Source of the DNA: Isoetes taiwanensis
Taxonomy: Eukaryota; Streptophyta; Lycopodiopsida; Isoetales; Isoetaceae
NCBI GenBank assembly: GCA_021234155.1
Contig: JAJEKV010000019.1
Span: forward strand, 6,218,284 to 6,282,283
Direction of reading: 5' to 3'
Length of the DNA: 64,000 nt
Every line of letters starts with the position of its first letter. The stretch's first letter is position 1. The notes below the pieces were generated by a model. The model made no database searches. It saw only the letters and a list, made by a program, of their open reading frames with translations, and had not been told where the DNA came from. Position numbers and translations under genes: made by a program. Shown in pieces: positions 47,140 through 59,325 of the stretch.

Positions 47140-47305
47140 TTCTATATATAAAGCATTCGGGCCTTTGTGTACCTCCTATCCAAGCATCTCACAGTACCGC
47201 ATCAGCCCTCAGGCCATCCTCTCTGTTCTCCCATCACTTTCCAATGGCCTCCAGGCTCAGTTCCATCCTGCCCACGAGGATCTTGTCTCAGTTACCGAGG
47301 TGAGG
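47140..47305 (+). pseudogene. TATA-linked putative first exon, unknown product
   Basis: A TATA box (CTATATATAAAG at about 47150) is followed about 90 bp later by ATGGCCTCCAGGCTCAG near 47243. That frame reads MASRLSSILPTRILSQLPR up to a donor-like GAG|GTGAGG near 47300. It resembles a small 5' exon. Downstream sequence (47.44-47.65 kb) has gene-like composition but broken frames. It lies next to the tandem units above and may be a related decayed gene. Confidence 0.25.
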
Positions 47306-47989
47306 AATTGAGGTGACCGTCTTTGAGCAGCCTTCTAAAAGAAAGAATGATGAAGGCATTAAGCCAGCTGGTTGCGTGAGAGGACAAAACATGTATACAT
47401 AGGGAGGTGATTTTTAGTCTTGTGACAATGTGGGCTGCCTTAGACAGCGGTGCGGCGCCCGCAGTCTCAACCTCCAAGGAGGCTAGGGCACTGTCCCAGG
47501 CGGAGAATTTGCAGAGCTCAACTCGATGGCCCGGAAGATAAGGTTGATTCGCGGAATATGAGAGCGTGTGGATTTGGGGCGGGCAATCATGTTGGGCAGA
47601 AAAAATTATCAACTTTGCCACTCCGGGAAGGCTTGCGGCGATCATGAGCATGGGGCTCCTCCTAGAGGGGCGGATTTTTTAATGTTTATGTGGTTTTATT
47701 TTCGATGGGAAAAGTTACGACAAATGTCTTAAAGATATTACGTTCCCTATTCTTAATTTTCCGTATAAGGTAGTGCAGAGAATGACAAAGGCAGTCTACG
47801 AAGCCGAAACCCTTCATAGGGTTTTAAAGCTTCGATGTCGATTCAGCGATGGTGTGTCTACGGTGTAGTTAGAATAGTTATTAATGTGTTCCGGCGGACG
47901 ATTACCGTTAATGTGATTTTAGCGGACCGGCGAGGCGGAGATCCGCTTCGTCGTCTGACTGACTGACCGTATGTTTAATATGTTCAAAG

Positions 47990-48560
47990 CTAATATGTAT
48001 ATAAATTAGGAGTCCTTGCATTGTACTCCTTCGCCGGTTAGAATGGCTGCTCACTTCTATAATCTTAAGTCCCTCCATTTGTCACTTATGGCCTCCACAT
48101 CCTCCCGAGCCGTGATAAGGGAAAGCATAAGAGGATAGAACTCCCCTTCGACAGGTGTTGGGTGTTCTAATGAAGAGGTTGGAAGGAAGGAGCAAGATGA
48201 TCTTCTAAAGGCATTACAATTCAATGAGAAGAAGAAGAGAATGAATTCAACCTTCTCATGCTTAAGTAGCAGGAGGTAAATCGAGGCGGTTGAATAGAAG
48301 GTACAGACGAGGATGACATGCCCCAACAGGCGCCTTTGAGGTGGTTATGATGGCAGCGAGGTTGCTAATTGACCCAGAACCGCGTTGTGCTATTGGAGCA
48401 GGGTAGGGTTGTACAAAGAGATGGTGGGCCGATTGGAGAGCGTTTGGATAGGGAATTGATTGCTGCGCTTGAGGAGATGAAAGGCGAGAAAGGCGAGGTG
48501 GAGCTGATGATGATGATGAAGATATTGAAGAAGAGCTGCTTGCTGGAGCAACAATGAGTC
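47990..48560 (+). pseudogene. TATA-linked gene-like fragment, unknown product
   Basis: GTATATAAATTA (about 47996) precedes ATGGCTGCTCACTTC at 48042. Then follow coding-like pieces in different frames: EEVGRKEQDDLLKALQFNEK near 48165, and GERLDRELIAALEEMKGEK near 48437 leading to an acidic EDIEEELLAGA near 48520. The order (TATA, start, charged C-terminal part, then a T-rich stretch) suggests one degenerate gene. Family not recognised. Confidence 0.3.
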
Positions 48561-48829
48561 GTTGTATTTTGTTTTCAATGTAACATCTTTTCACAACTTT
48601 AAATCAAAGAAGCAACCTTTTTTATTATTATCTTGTAAAACTTCACACGACGAAGCCACATAAATCACAAGCAATAGCGAACTCCTTTATTGTAGTATGA
48701 TCTAAAATAAGATCACCTGACCCAGCGAAGCTTCTGATTCAATACAAACAAAGGTTTGAGCAAATTACTTAGCGTCGTGTGAACATGCTACATTACAAGT
48801 ATACTTTGCGATTCTTTGTCTCTCTTAGA

Positions 48830-49260
48830 TCTCAACTGTTCTGCGATGCTAGTGGGGCCACAGAATTTTGCCCGAAGCAACTTCAGTTTCTCTTCAACAT
48901 TATGCCAATGGTGTTTCACGGTGACTTCTGAGTTGCTCCTTAAAGCGCGACCTTCTTGTAGGTATTTAGCCGTAAGCCCATATAAAAACCACTCACGTCA
49001 TGCGTCTTGGGGTTGGTTCCCATTTCCAACCCCACCTCTTTGGGTATTCTGATGAAGGCTATTTTAGCTTGTTTATCGACTTCTCCATGCCTTGTGCACT
49101 CCCACCTTTAGCTAGGCTTCCATACTTCCTAAAAAACCAAGGTGCATGAGCCCAAAGATGTGTACAAGTAGTCGCGTGGCTTCACTCTCCCCATGCGTCT
49201 GTAAGCTTTAATAAATTTATTTATTAAAGCTTGCACGAACATTTACGCATCTTCTTCCAT
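48830..49260 (-). pseudogene. Decayed coding block on the minus strand (possible transposase)
   Basis: The minus strand reads THLWAHAPWFFRKYGSLAK in one frame, then with a shift DKQAKIAFIRIPKEVG and further coding-like sequence towards 48930. An order of aromatic-rich WFFRKYGSLAK, a QGMEK motif, then a Lys/Arg-rich stretch resembles parts of DNA transposase-like or capsid-related domains known from algae and seed-free plants. This is an impression, not a match. Stops and frameshifts make it non-functional. Confidence 0.3.
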
Positions 49261-51500
49261 TCTCACGGATATGTATGGGAACAATTGAGACAATGCATCC
49301 CATGCTTTTTTCCTCAATGCCCGAGCAGAGGCATATGCGATGCGGTCACGCTCCGCATCAACCAGCAATTTTCAAATTCATAAACCTTTTTCTCCCATGT
49401 TGGTTTTCGTTGAGGCTTTACTCTCTATGATTCTTTATGGAAAGCGTCGAGCTTTCACCTCAATTGACACCTTCGAGGCACGCACTTGTTCTTCACGCCC
49501 GTTTCTCATTCGAGCTCTAATCTTACATTGCCACCATGCAAACACGCTACGATAGAACATGTTTCAACTCTCAATTTCTTCCTCTCTTCTCTTCTTGTAG
49601 AAATGTTCCTGCAGTCTGACTCAAAAATATCATCTTGTCGGTGATTATATCCAGATACAAAGTGCGGATATGAACCCTCTCTAATGGAATGGGAAAATGC
49701 CATGGAACTTGGGATCTTCTTCTCCTCTATTGAACATTTGCTTAGTTAAGGGACAAGGTTGAAGCAGTCTTCCCGATTACTTGACTTCCCTTGCATGATA
49801 CTTGATGAGACAACTTTTGCATGTTCCTTGTCCTCCTCCACACTTATATTTGTACATTGCTTTTCGGTTTTCATCCAGGCCTTAGTGAAAATTACTTTGT
49901 AAGATCCATAGTGATCTACTTGCAATTTCCTCCCTCGAATCTAAATATTAGACTAGGGATGTCGGTTTGATTGAACACCATTTCTCGTGGGTTTTCTTTT
50001 CACGAACTTTAAAGGGCCTAATCACTAGATGTCATCTTCAAGATTGACATGAGAACCATTTTAAGCCGCGCTTCTTCTCCTCGTCGAGTCACCTCTACAT
50101 CTTTTATTATTCTTGTTGCTCTTTGATTTAGCATGTGCAGTGCATTCTCAGTTACTCTTATTCATGATGATGACAGCGGATACCCTCTCCTTACTTCTCA
50201 AACTTGAGTGAGTTCATTTCATCAATTTTATGCAAACTTCAATCCTCACCATTAGTTTACGCAAGCTGTTAAGTCATAATATTTGACAAGGAATTGTAAA
50301 GAGTAGCAGTCAACCCAAGATTATTGCGTTCATTCATTCCAACTATATCACAACAATCCTTTGCCATTCTTATCTTTTCACGGCTATAAGCGAGGACGGT
50401 ACATTCAACGTGGTGCATCTCTCTAATATAGCATACACCATCTTTGTCCTAGTAACCCTTGTATTCTCGGCAATTTGTGGGCGTGGAGGCGAATACTTTT
50501 TTTTGTGCCATTCTTTTCAGCCGTGGAATGGCTTGAATAGAGAGCAGTAACCAAGCCTCTTGATGCCTACATCATCACAAACCCGATCTGCAGCCATCAC
50601 AGCCGCTTCTAACTTCTTGTAGATCTCTCCCTGGTACATTTCCAATACCATCTTCTTGAGAGGGCGTTGTAGGGCTGACAAATCATGTCACTATCTCCTG
50701 CTTATGCATTAGGTTCTTCACTCGTAACCAAGATTGCTTCTAGTTTCCCAGTCTTAATTGGTCTTTGCTAGTGTTGTAAAGCGGACCTTGTAAGTGACTC
50801 TACTGGCGTCTGAATGCACCTGATCGAACTTGGGAGGTTCCTCTGTCGGTCGATAGTGCTTCTTCCTTTCTACTTAAGCCAGGGTGTTTTCTTCAAATTC
50901 TTTGAAAACCTACATTTGAAGCTCAAAGTTTTGCTCTTTAAAGGCCCTTGGATCTTTTCTTCGCGGCGGCACTCTATCACCAATTTGGACTTGTCCGCCC
51001 ATTATCTCAAAAGAAGTTTCCCTCCCAAGCCGTCATTCCTTTCCTTCATCACGGTGGAGTAATGGGCGAGAGAAAAGAGCGCTGTTGGTTTTAGTTATAA
51101 TTCTCTTGAAACCTTGTCCGGGCGGCTCATCTCAAAGGCTGTATTACGATTCAGATGCTATTCATCACTCTCTCAATCTCTACAATATCCCAGAGGCGGA
51201 GATTCTGAGTCACCACAAAATCGGACTAAACGGCGTCGAAATGGCCGGTTTCTTGCCACTCAACGAATCAATGGATATAAAGCGCCCATCGGCCCGGATA
51301 ACCGACACTTTTTGAGCACCGCAAGGCCTTAACATGTCGGTCCCAAGTTCTTATTTTTAGACCTCCTTTTTGGAGATTGAAATTTGGAGCATATTAAAAT
51401 TGAGTCAGGTTGGATCCTTATCCACACATCATTGGAGCTTCCATAAGCGTGGATGTACGGTATGAAATGAGGTACAATTTGTATGCCCGATAGAATTCAC
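49260..51500. other. No gene recognised
   Basis: Short, mutually overlapping frames on both strands. The minus frame at 49506-49703 (AFSHSIREGSYPHF) may belong to the same decayed element as the block at 48.8-49.3 kb. Nothing else is supported. Confidence 0.3.
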
Positions 51501-51514
51501 TTGTTTGAGCGAGC

Positions 51515-52080
51515 GTCATTACTAACCTCGTTTTGAAATTTTGCAAGCGTGCATATGGAAATCGAAAAGAATCCATTCTCCCTACAATTCATGCTTTTAT
51601 ACAAAAGCAAATTCAAAATTGGCGGGTGTAGGGGGGGAAACACTGTATTAGGATAAATGAAAGATCCTTGAATCACGAGACTTTTAAAAGCGCCATCGTG
51701 GCGCCTCGAAGCGAAAGTCGATACAAAGCTTCAACCTACACATTCAAATTTTTAGAGGAAATGAAGGCGAGGAAGCTTGTATGTATGAACTCCTAAGCGA
51801 AAATAGGGCAAAACAAGAATGGGTGATCGCACATGCTTGGTATCGACAAACCAAGAACTTAGTCATGAGTTCTTGGGTATGCTATAATGCAAGTGAGCGG
51901 CGCCCGCGTATTTGCATCAATCTGTCGACAACCAGCGAGAATTAAATACATATGAAGCCATAAATGTCGCGATCCCCTCTTATTAGGAGAATATTCAAGC
52001 AAATTTGATAGGAAAAAGAGGCGGAAATATGGCCGTGGAATAGGTGATAGGAGGCCATTTTGAGACCCCAAATCCTAAAG
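51515..52080. repeat. Long direct repeat, copy 1 (LTR-like)
   Basis: About 560 bp homologous, in the same orientation, to 53567-54100. Landmarks include GCGTGCATATGGAAATC (51547/53606), ATGCTTTTATACA, ACAAAGCTTCA.CCTACACA, GGTATGCTATAATGCAA, AGCGAGAATTAAA and GAGACCCCAAATC (52062/54088). Separation of the copies is about 2.05 kb, so an LTR pair with a 1.5 kb remnant interior is possible, as is a segmental duplication. Indels and substitutions are numerous. Confidence 0.65.
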
Positions 52081-53566
52081 GCGGAAATATGGCGTGGAAT
52101 GGGTGATGGGAGGCCATTTTAGTTCATAAAACATAATATAACTTGGAATGATGGGTATTTTATATGCAAATGGGGAGACTATTGATGGGGACTTGTATTT
52201 AATTTTAATTTGACAACAAATAAGAAAGTGGATCACCACATTTGATGCGAATTTAGTGTGTTCCATTTTTATTTATATATACTATTAAACGGTGTGATCC
52301 TTCTTGAAAAATAATATATGCTCTTTGAAAAGGGATAATGACTTATGTACTTAGGTAGTGAAACACATGTCACGATAAAACAAGTTAGGTATTGAATGGA
52401 ATTAAGCCAAAAAACTTTTTACATTCAAAATTTTTATGGTAGGTATGGCTTTACAGCCGAACATCATTTGTAGAGATTTAAATGCGGAGGCTTAACTATT
52501 CACAACAAAAAGCAGGGCTTGCGGTCATATGGTAAAATTTGGAGGCAAGGCTGGAAGATTAAGAAACGAGGAAAAAAATAAGAGGTCTCTGCCTAACAAA
52601 TTTCATTCATACCTTCACCATGCAAAAAAAATAAATAACGTTAGTTGAATGCTTAAGAAAGAAAAGAAAACATGCATGTACCATGAACTATACATGAGCT
52701 CCTCGAGTCGGTAGTTGTCTTCAACTTCTTCATCTTCTTCATCATCTTCGGCTTCTTCTCCTTAATTGTAGACCACTCATTCTCACGAAGAATCTCCTAT
52801 CCGGCCTTCAAGAACACACCATGATGAACTCCACGCTCCCGAAATTTCCTCACGATTCCTCATTCTCTGATTCCTCGTCCGGAGAAATCGGAAGGAATCG
52901 AGCATTAACCCGAAGCGGAAATAGGCGTGAAGGCTGCCGGAGGAACACCTCTTCCAGCCGTAATAGGCACCTCTTGGAGGACACCTCGGCTCTTTAAGTA
53001 GGCTGATCTCTTCATGGCGATGGACTAGAAATTTGGGGCGGAGGATCTAGCGAAGATTAGTAGGAGATTAGGGAAAGAATGGTAATCTAAGGTTTGGGGC
53101 CGATCTGAGCTGGTTAGGCGTGAAAATGCGTAGGAATGATTACGTATTCGGTCCTACCAACCATCATTACATGCCATTATATGCATATCTGAAATTTGAG
53201 CCATATCAATATCTTCCTTTTTTAACCTTATTCCTAAAATTATCTTCCTTGCAACCTTATTCCTAAATATCAATATCTTCGCCCAACGCGTTCCTAAACT
53301 ATATATATGATTTGGGTTTAACACGAAATGTGAATACCAGGTATAATTTGAATTTAACATACTATTTAATACCCGAGATGCTCGTCACACTATGTAGATA
53401 ATTGGGATTTAAAAAAACACTCAAACCCTCCTCGAAAACCGTAAGTGTCGACCTCCCACTTGTGTTTAAGTTTAATTTGACAACAAACAACTTCCATCTT
53501 GTGTAGATGCAGTATGAATGAAGGTGTGGTATTTTTATACTTAACACAATTAAACCCAGAGTATGG

Positions 53567-54100
53567 CCCAGAGCGTCGATACTAACTTCATTTTTGGGGA
53601 ATTTAGCGTGCATATGGAAATCCGAAAAGTCCATTCTCCTACAATACATGCTTTTATACATTAAGCAAATTCAAATTTAGAATTGTAGAGTAGGGAGCTT
53701 GTATTAGGACAGTGAAGATGGGATTAAAGCGGCCATGACGCCTCAGAGGAAATGAAGTCGATCACGATGCAAAGCTTCAGCCTACACACATTCAAATTTT
53801 GAAATGTAGAGAGGAAGCGGTGTAGCGCCTGCGCTTGAGTATCACGACAAACCAAGAGACCTGCCGATCATGGAGTTACCGGTATGCTATAATGCAAAGT
53901 GGCATTTTAGAGCGCCACGTGTTGCATGGTCCGTCCCGGCAATAGCGAGAATTAAAATACATATGGCACCATGGATATGCAATCCCCTTATTAAGAATAT
54001 TTAAACAAATCTGTAATTATGAGAGTTTGGTATCCCTGGGTGGCATGGGAAAAAAATATGACGTGGAATGCGATAGGAGAGCCATTTGAGACCCCAAATC
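53567..54100. repeat. Long direct repeat, copy 2 (LTR-like)
   Basis: Second copy of the repeat at 51515-52080. I could not see primer-site or polypurine sequences next to either copy. The interior (52.08-53.56 kb) carries no recognisable retrotransposon domain. A smaller block (CTTGT.TTTAA.TTTAATTTGACAACAAA) is repeated at 52192 and 53458, indicating further local duplication. Confidence 0.65.
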
Positions 54101-54327
54101 AGCCCTAATGAGTCCTACACTATATTAGACGAGCCTCTTCAGATGTATTCAGGTTTGATCTCAAATTTGGAGAGCCTCATTTGGCGCACATTTTCCATAT
54201 TCTTTGTGCATATTTTGTCTCCTTCTTATTCCATGATCTTGAGCATGGCAGACTTGTAGCATCCGGCAGTCATGGACTGCTGCAACAAGACATATGCCAA
54301 GAACTTAAAATAGTTCCGGCAGCATTT

Positions 54328-54545
54328 GCTATTGAAATTCTTTCGATGACAGGATATGCTTCTGGGTCATTTCGCTCATCAGGATGATCATCATTCAAAT
54401 GCAACATTTATGTTTTGCATTACAACATCAGTGATTGCAATATTCCTCAAATAGCCTTCTATTCAGTGTTGATCAGCATAAGACCCTGCACCTGTTTATT
54501 ATCAATCCCAAGCATGCATGTATCTACCATTGTACATAAGTTCTG
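54328..54545. repeat. Direct repeat, copy 1 of 2 (spacing about 1.16 kb)
   Basis: Closely similar to 55490-55700: CATTCAAATGCAACATTTAT, GCATTACAACATCAGTGATT, GCAATATTCCTCAAATAGCC and CCTGTTTATTATCAATCCCA occur in order in both copies. The close similarity indicates a fairly recent duplication. Confidence 0.85.
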
Positions 54546-55489
54546 GGGATACCCTGTCCGGTGGAATAATTGTGAAGTCTTTTCGAACATGACCATTAGA
54601 GATACAAGGTGAGGACAAAGGAGAAATAGTTCATCGGGACTTTCTCTTCGGCATTTGCTTTTTGGCCCTTAAATTGAAACCTTGTCAGTATGCATCTGTC
54701 TCCTTTGTACACCATCAACACAAACTTGTATGTCAAAATCTAGCTTAAGAGAAATCTAGTTTTCTGAAAAGAAATACTCAAACATGTAACCTACAGCGAT
54801 GTCGAAAGAAGCGAGGGGTTGGATTTTACAGGAATTACATACATAGCGAGGAGTGCACTTGCATCCACCAGGAGGCACAAGTACACCCTGCCAAGCCCGG
54901 CCTTATGTAGTTCTCAGAGCAACTTGGCAGAAATGATACTTACGACTGAACCATAATTTATACCTATAGCGAAATCTTGTTTCTTTTCTATTATATTATA
55001 TACAAATCGTGCACAAAAGCAATGCAATTTTTTGTGCATATCCTTTGTTCATATACAATAAAGAATTTGTAAAAGTTCCATTCCATTGATTTGGGAATGT
55101 TGGGTTCCTGAAACTCTGTGAAAGAAAATATATATCATTAGGTCACCGCATAAAAGAGTTTACGTTAAACACAAAGTTTACCTTGTATCTTCCTGGATCT
55201 AGAGAGGTCTTGGGCCTCCACATTATTTTCTTCAATTTGGTAAGGTATTTCTTGCTATCACCATCGTATTGCATACCATTGAAAAAATTCATGAAAGTAA
55301 TGTCTCATTTTAAGTTAGCTCTGGCCATGGTTGAGGGGAGCGCATTTGATGAAAAGCCTTACAAATGAGCAGTTCCAACCATTATCTGACATCAATGAAA
55401 TATTCTTAAAGCATATGTCTCCTGTGGGAACTTTTTATGCTTGTAAAGCTTCAGTATATAAGCGATTTGGATTCCAAACTGACATTTTC

Positions 55490-55700
55490 TAATTGAAATT
55501 GTTTTTTGATGAGGGATATATACGGATCATATAAGCTCATCAAGATGATCACCATTCAAATGCAACATTTATATTCTGCATTACAACATCAGTGATTGCA
55601 ATATTCCTCAAATAGCCTTCTCTTCGGCGTTGATCAGTATAAGACCGTGCACCTGTTTATTATCAATCCCATGCATGCATTAATCTACAATTATGTAAAG
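55490..55700. repeat. Direct repeat, copy 2 of 2
   Basis: Second copy of the 54328-54545 block. It ends just before the PPR-like pseudogene region. The 0.95 kb between the copies has no recognised gene. Confidence 0.85.
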
Positions 55701-55899
55701 ATGCATAAATAAAACATGATGCAGGAAGGCCCGCAAAGGTGGTCCCGTCTGGCCTAAAACCTTGGCACCGCAAATGTTAAAAACTTGGAAGTGTTTGTTC
55801 CAAATTATCATGCCGTGCAAAGGCTACAATAGTGGCATATCAAAAGATGTTCCAACTTGCCATCTTTATTACTTACTTGGTACGCAATAGTGGTGGCAT

Positions 55900-56500
55900 T
55901 CTGGAAATGATATTTTTAGGGAGAACACATTTGCCTTCCAACAGCCCATCTTTATTACCTAGCCTAAAAGCGGTGTAGTTCATGCAACCACATTCGGTTC
56001 ATCCATTTCCTTAAGCGACTCAACTCACCATGTTGAGCACATCCTACAATCATAGTAGTCTATGAGACTACATTGCCTTTTTGGCATTTGCTCAAACCAT
56101 TGAAAAGTGTTGTTGATCCTTCCCAGCCTAGCAAACTCCAATATCATTATATTCCATGATGCCATATCCCTATGCTGTATTTTCTGAAACAACTACTCCT
56201 CAGATCTCCACAATTTACATAAATTGCAACTATGGCATTATATCTCACAACATTTGGTTTTGGCATGTTAGAAAACCAAAAAAGTGCATTTTTCCAGCTG
56301 TCCACAATTGGCATAATCTAGGATCAATAGTCCATGACATTGCATCCCCTAGTTGCTATAATTGATTGCTAACATCAAGGTGACCATCTTCACCACATAT
56401 ATGTTCCAAGGGAACAAAATTCTTGACATTCGGATCACTGAAAGCATGAGACAACCAGCTTTGTCATAGACACATACATATCTGAGAGAGAAAATCTAAA
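55900..56500 (-). pseudogene. PPR (pentatricopeptide repeat) pseudogene fragment
   Basis: The minus strand contains several successive PPR-type motifs with frameshifts and stops. They are DYANCGQLEK (about 56330), MPKPNVVRYNAIVAIYVNCG (about 56250), then DMASWNIMILEFARLGR and FQWFEQMPKRQ (about 56160-56060), and finally CAQHGE-like remains. The alternation of VVSWN.MI..Y...G and F..MP features is that of PLS-class PPR proteins, which act on organellar RNA in plants. No start, no intact frame and no C-terminal E/DYW domain can be seen, so this is a broken partial copy. Confidence 0.6.
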
Positions 56501-57524
56501 ACATAAGCAGAGGTGTTAGTTTGAGATATCAGTCCATAAAAGTTGTAAATATTAAATAAAAGCACCTATTAAATAAGCGTGTGGGACTGCCATGGCATGT
56601 GCAATGGCCTCTATAGGCTACGAGCAAGATCGGTGACCACATTCTTCACAATTAAACGTGAGAATTTGAAGGTGGTGTCTAAAAGAGGACATTTATTAGG
56701 GTTCTTTGAGCTTTAAAAGACTTATCTGGTCTTTTCAAATCCGAGCGGCATGATTTGAATCATACCAAAAGATGCAAATCCAATCACCTCATCGTATTAG
56801 GTGCATTGTAGGTAGTTACAGAGGAAATAGCCAAATGTAATGTACTATTATAAATTATATACGTGTTCAATAATAATAAAAAAATTATATTATCTTACTA
56901 CTAAAGGTTAAAATGTGCATTCAAAAGCCATCTTATTAATTTTTATGGAAAGACGAATGGAATCATCAACACCATATCTATTTAGATGACTAGAGACGAC
57001 AATCAACATGCCTCCATATAGACAGTATCTCTGTTTGCCTTGAGACAATAGGCATTAGGCTTAATCAAATGCCTAAAACTATTACTAGGTAGACCTTTTT
57101 CAAATTTATGGTCTAAATATATCTAAACGCGGCAAAAAAAAATTTGTCCTGAATTTACAACAGATTGGGGAAGTGATTGTATTTAATAGATAGTGTCTCT
57201 GTTTGCACTGAAATGACAGCATGGGAAAGCTTAATTAATTGCCTAAAAGTACTACTTGGCGAACATTTTCTAAATTCCTAGTCTAAATATGTTTAAGTGA
57301 GCCTTTCTGTCCTGAATTTTTGTTTGTGTCTGTGTTCAAAGCCATGTGCACTCTTAAATACTGCTGCTTTTATTAATGTTCTTAAAGCATATCCATATCA
57401 ACATATTAGATAGGTTTTGTATAGACTTATGGAGAGGTTGTTAATACATGGTATCTCTCTATTTGCGAGATCTCGAACTAAAAAAGTAAGGCGAGATCTC
57501 GAACTAAAAAAATAAATACACTGG

Positions 57525-57690
57525 TAGAGAGGTCTTTGCAACGGGCGAGGTTTGCCACGAGGATACCAGTATATCGGTATTGCCCAACGATTACAACCAG
57601 GAATCCTCCTTCTGGATACTACTTATATTACGCTCCTTCAGAACCTCGCAAGCAATTCAACCTGCCTGTGCAACCCTACCGCCATGTAAA
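57525..57690. repeat. Dispersed copy of the 39 kb repeat
   Basis: ACACTGGTAGAGAGGTCTTTGCAACGGGC..., CGATTACAACCAGGAATCCTC, TACGCTCCTTCAGAACCTCG and CCCTACCGCCATGT match 39256-39425 and 39589-39735. Homology is closest to unit 1 of the tandem array. Confidence 0.8.
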
Positions 57691-58364
57691 TAAACCACAA
57701 TCTTTTACTTATATATCAACATAACAGCTTTTCTACTAGACCGTGGGATATATATCGAGGCATATATAATAAGACTTACGTTCATGGACGATGCTCTAGC
57801 TGCTAGCAGGTCCATTTCTTTAGCAGGGTCCACCCTAGCACATATTCTGCCCTGCAACTTGGAACACAAACAGACCTCTAATGGATCAAGCACAAATCGG
57901 CTGATTCAATACTTGTAGAAATTCCGACCAACATCGGATTCAGCACCAACATCGGAAGGTAAGGTTAGGTCTTGGCTCTTGGCTCTACCAGCTTTACCCC
58001 TGTGTTTTGAATGTCAAGGTTTACCATTGCAGTGGTACTGCTCTTTTGCTGATTAATAGCTGAAATTCGATGTATGAAAATAACGTTCATAATGATTTGC
58101 AATTTTTGCAGGCACTTTCCTACTGGAGTTCTTTTTTACTTGCTATGTCTGGAACCAGAAAATGCTGTGAAAACTTGTGGTCTGCTCACAACATTCTCCT
58201 TCTCTTTTTTGAAGCATCGATACCTTTCTTCGAGATTGTTCATCTTCTAGTAATAGACAATGGGTATCTTACTTCAAAAACAATTTTGTGTTGCATTTCT
58301 TCTTAATTCTTGCCCTTATGCTCCAAACTCCAAGAGCTTCAGCTTCAGTTATTGGACAGCCAAG

Positions 58365-58592
58365 GTTAGCGGCCTCTACCATATTAATGGATGTCCCATG
58401 TGATAACTGACCATTTTCTTACGTTTGAAAAATCCAGGGGCATTTCTTCTCCAACTTCAACCTTTTGTTGTCACTACGTCATAGATTAGCAGCCTCTACC
58501 ATATTAATGGATGTCCGATGTGGTAACTGACCATATTGCACTTGAAAATTCCAGGGGCATTTCTTCTCCAACTTCAACCTTTTGTTCTCATA
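58365..58592. repeat. Tandem duplication, period 120 bp
   Basis: Both units contain TAGC.GCCTCTACCATATTAA, ATGGATGTCC.ATGTG, AACTGACCAT, TTGAAAA.TCCAGGGGCATTT and CTTCTCCAACTTCAACCTTT. High similarity suggests a recent event. No coding role is apparent. Confidence 0.9.
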
Positions 58593-59155
58593 CATGTATT
58601 GTAAAGAACATTCAGAATGCTTCAGTAGAATTTTTTAGTAGATAAGAACAATCTGATGATCTGAATGTCAGGTAAAAGTGATCCGGAAGGATCTCATATG
58701 CTTTCTCTGCTATTCTTTTACCTCAAAATGCCAACCAATGTTGCCAAGAGCAGAGTGGTGCTATGCCTAGAGTATACATGGAAACCCCTTTCTCCTTTTA
58801 ACATTGCTGGAATTTCTGTCCACAGCATCATAGCAATTGCAAGCGGAGACTTTATTATCGTTGTGGAGTACCTTCAGTAAGTAGAACTGAAAGATGTAAA
58901 CATATGATAAATAAGAATGCCTTCATTTACTTCTTCTGCAGTCAAGGCCCTTAAAATTTTGTCCTTATTGTAAATGGTCGCTTCAAAACAAACTTAAATC
59001 AAGCACATACTCGCCATCTTAGTTTGCTATGGACTCTGTGTGCGCATGTTCTTTCTCAAACGTAACCCAAGTAGAAGAGTATTACCTATAAAAACCAATC
59101 TGTTCCTTGTATATCAAAGCTCTATAATGCTAACACTCTTGGTGTTCTTGGATAC

Positions 59156-59325
59156 AGTGCGTTGACATTTTTTCAATCTTCGTATGGCTATTGATATACC
59201 CTGTATGCAGATATTCATGGCAGTAGTAACCTTCATAGTGCTTTGACATTTTTTCAATCTTGGTGTGGCTGTTGATATACCCTGTATGCAGATATTCATG
59301 GCAGTAGTAACCTTCATGATGCTCC
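59156..59325. repeat. Tandem duplication, period 81 bp
   Basis: TTGACATTTTTTCAATCTT begins at 59162 and again at 59243. It is followed in both by TTGATATACCCTGTATGCAG and ATATTCATGGCAGTAGTAAC. Because 81 is divisible by 3, both frames on the minus strand stay open across the junction and create two apparent repeat-containing peptides. I treat these as by-products. Confidence 0.9.
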
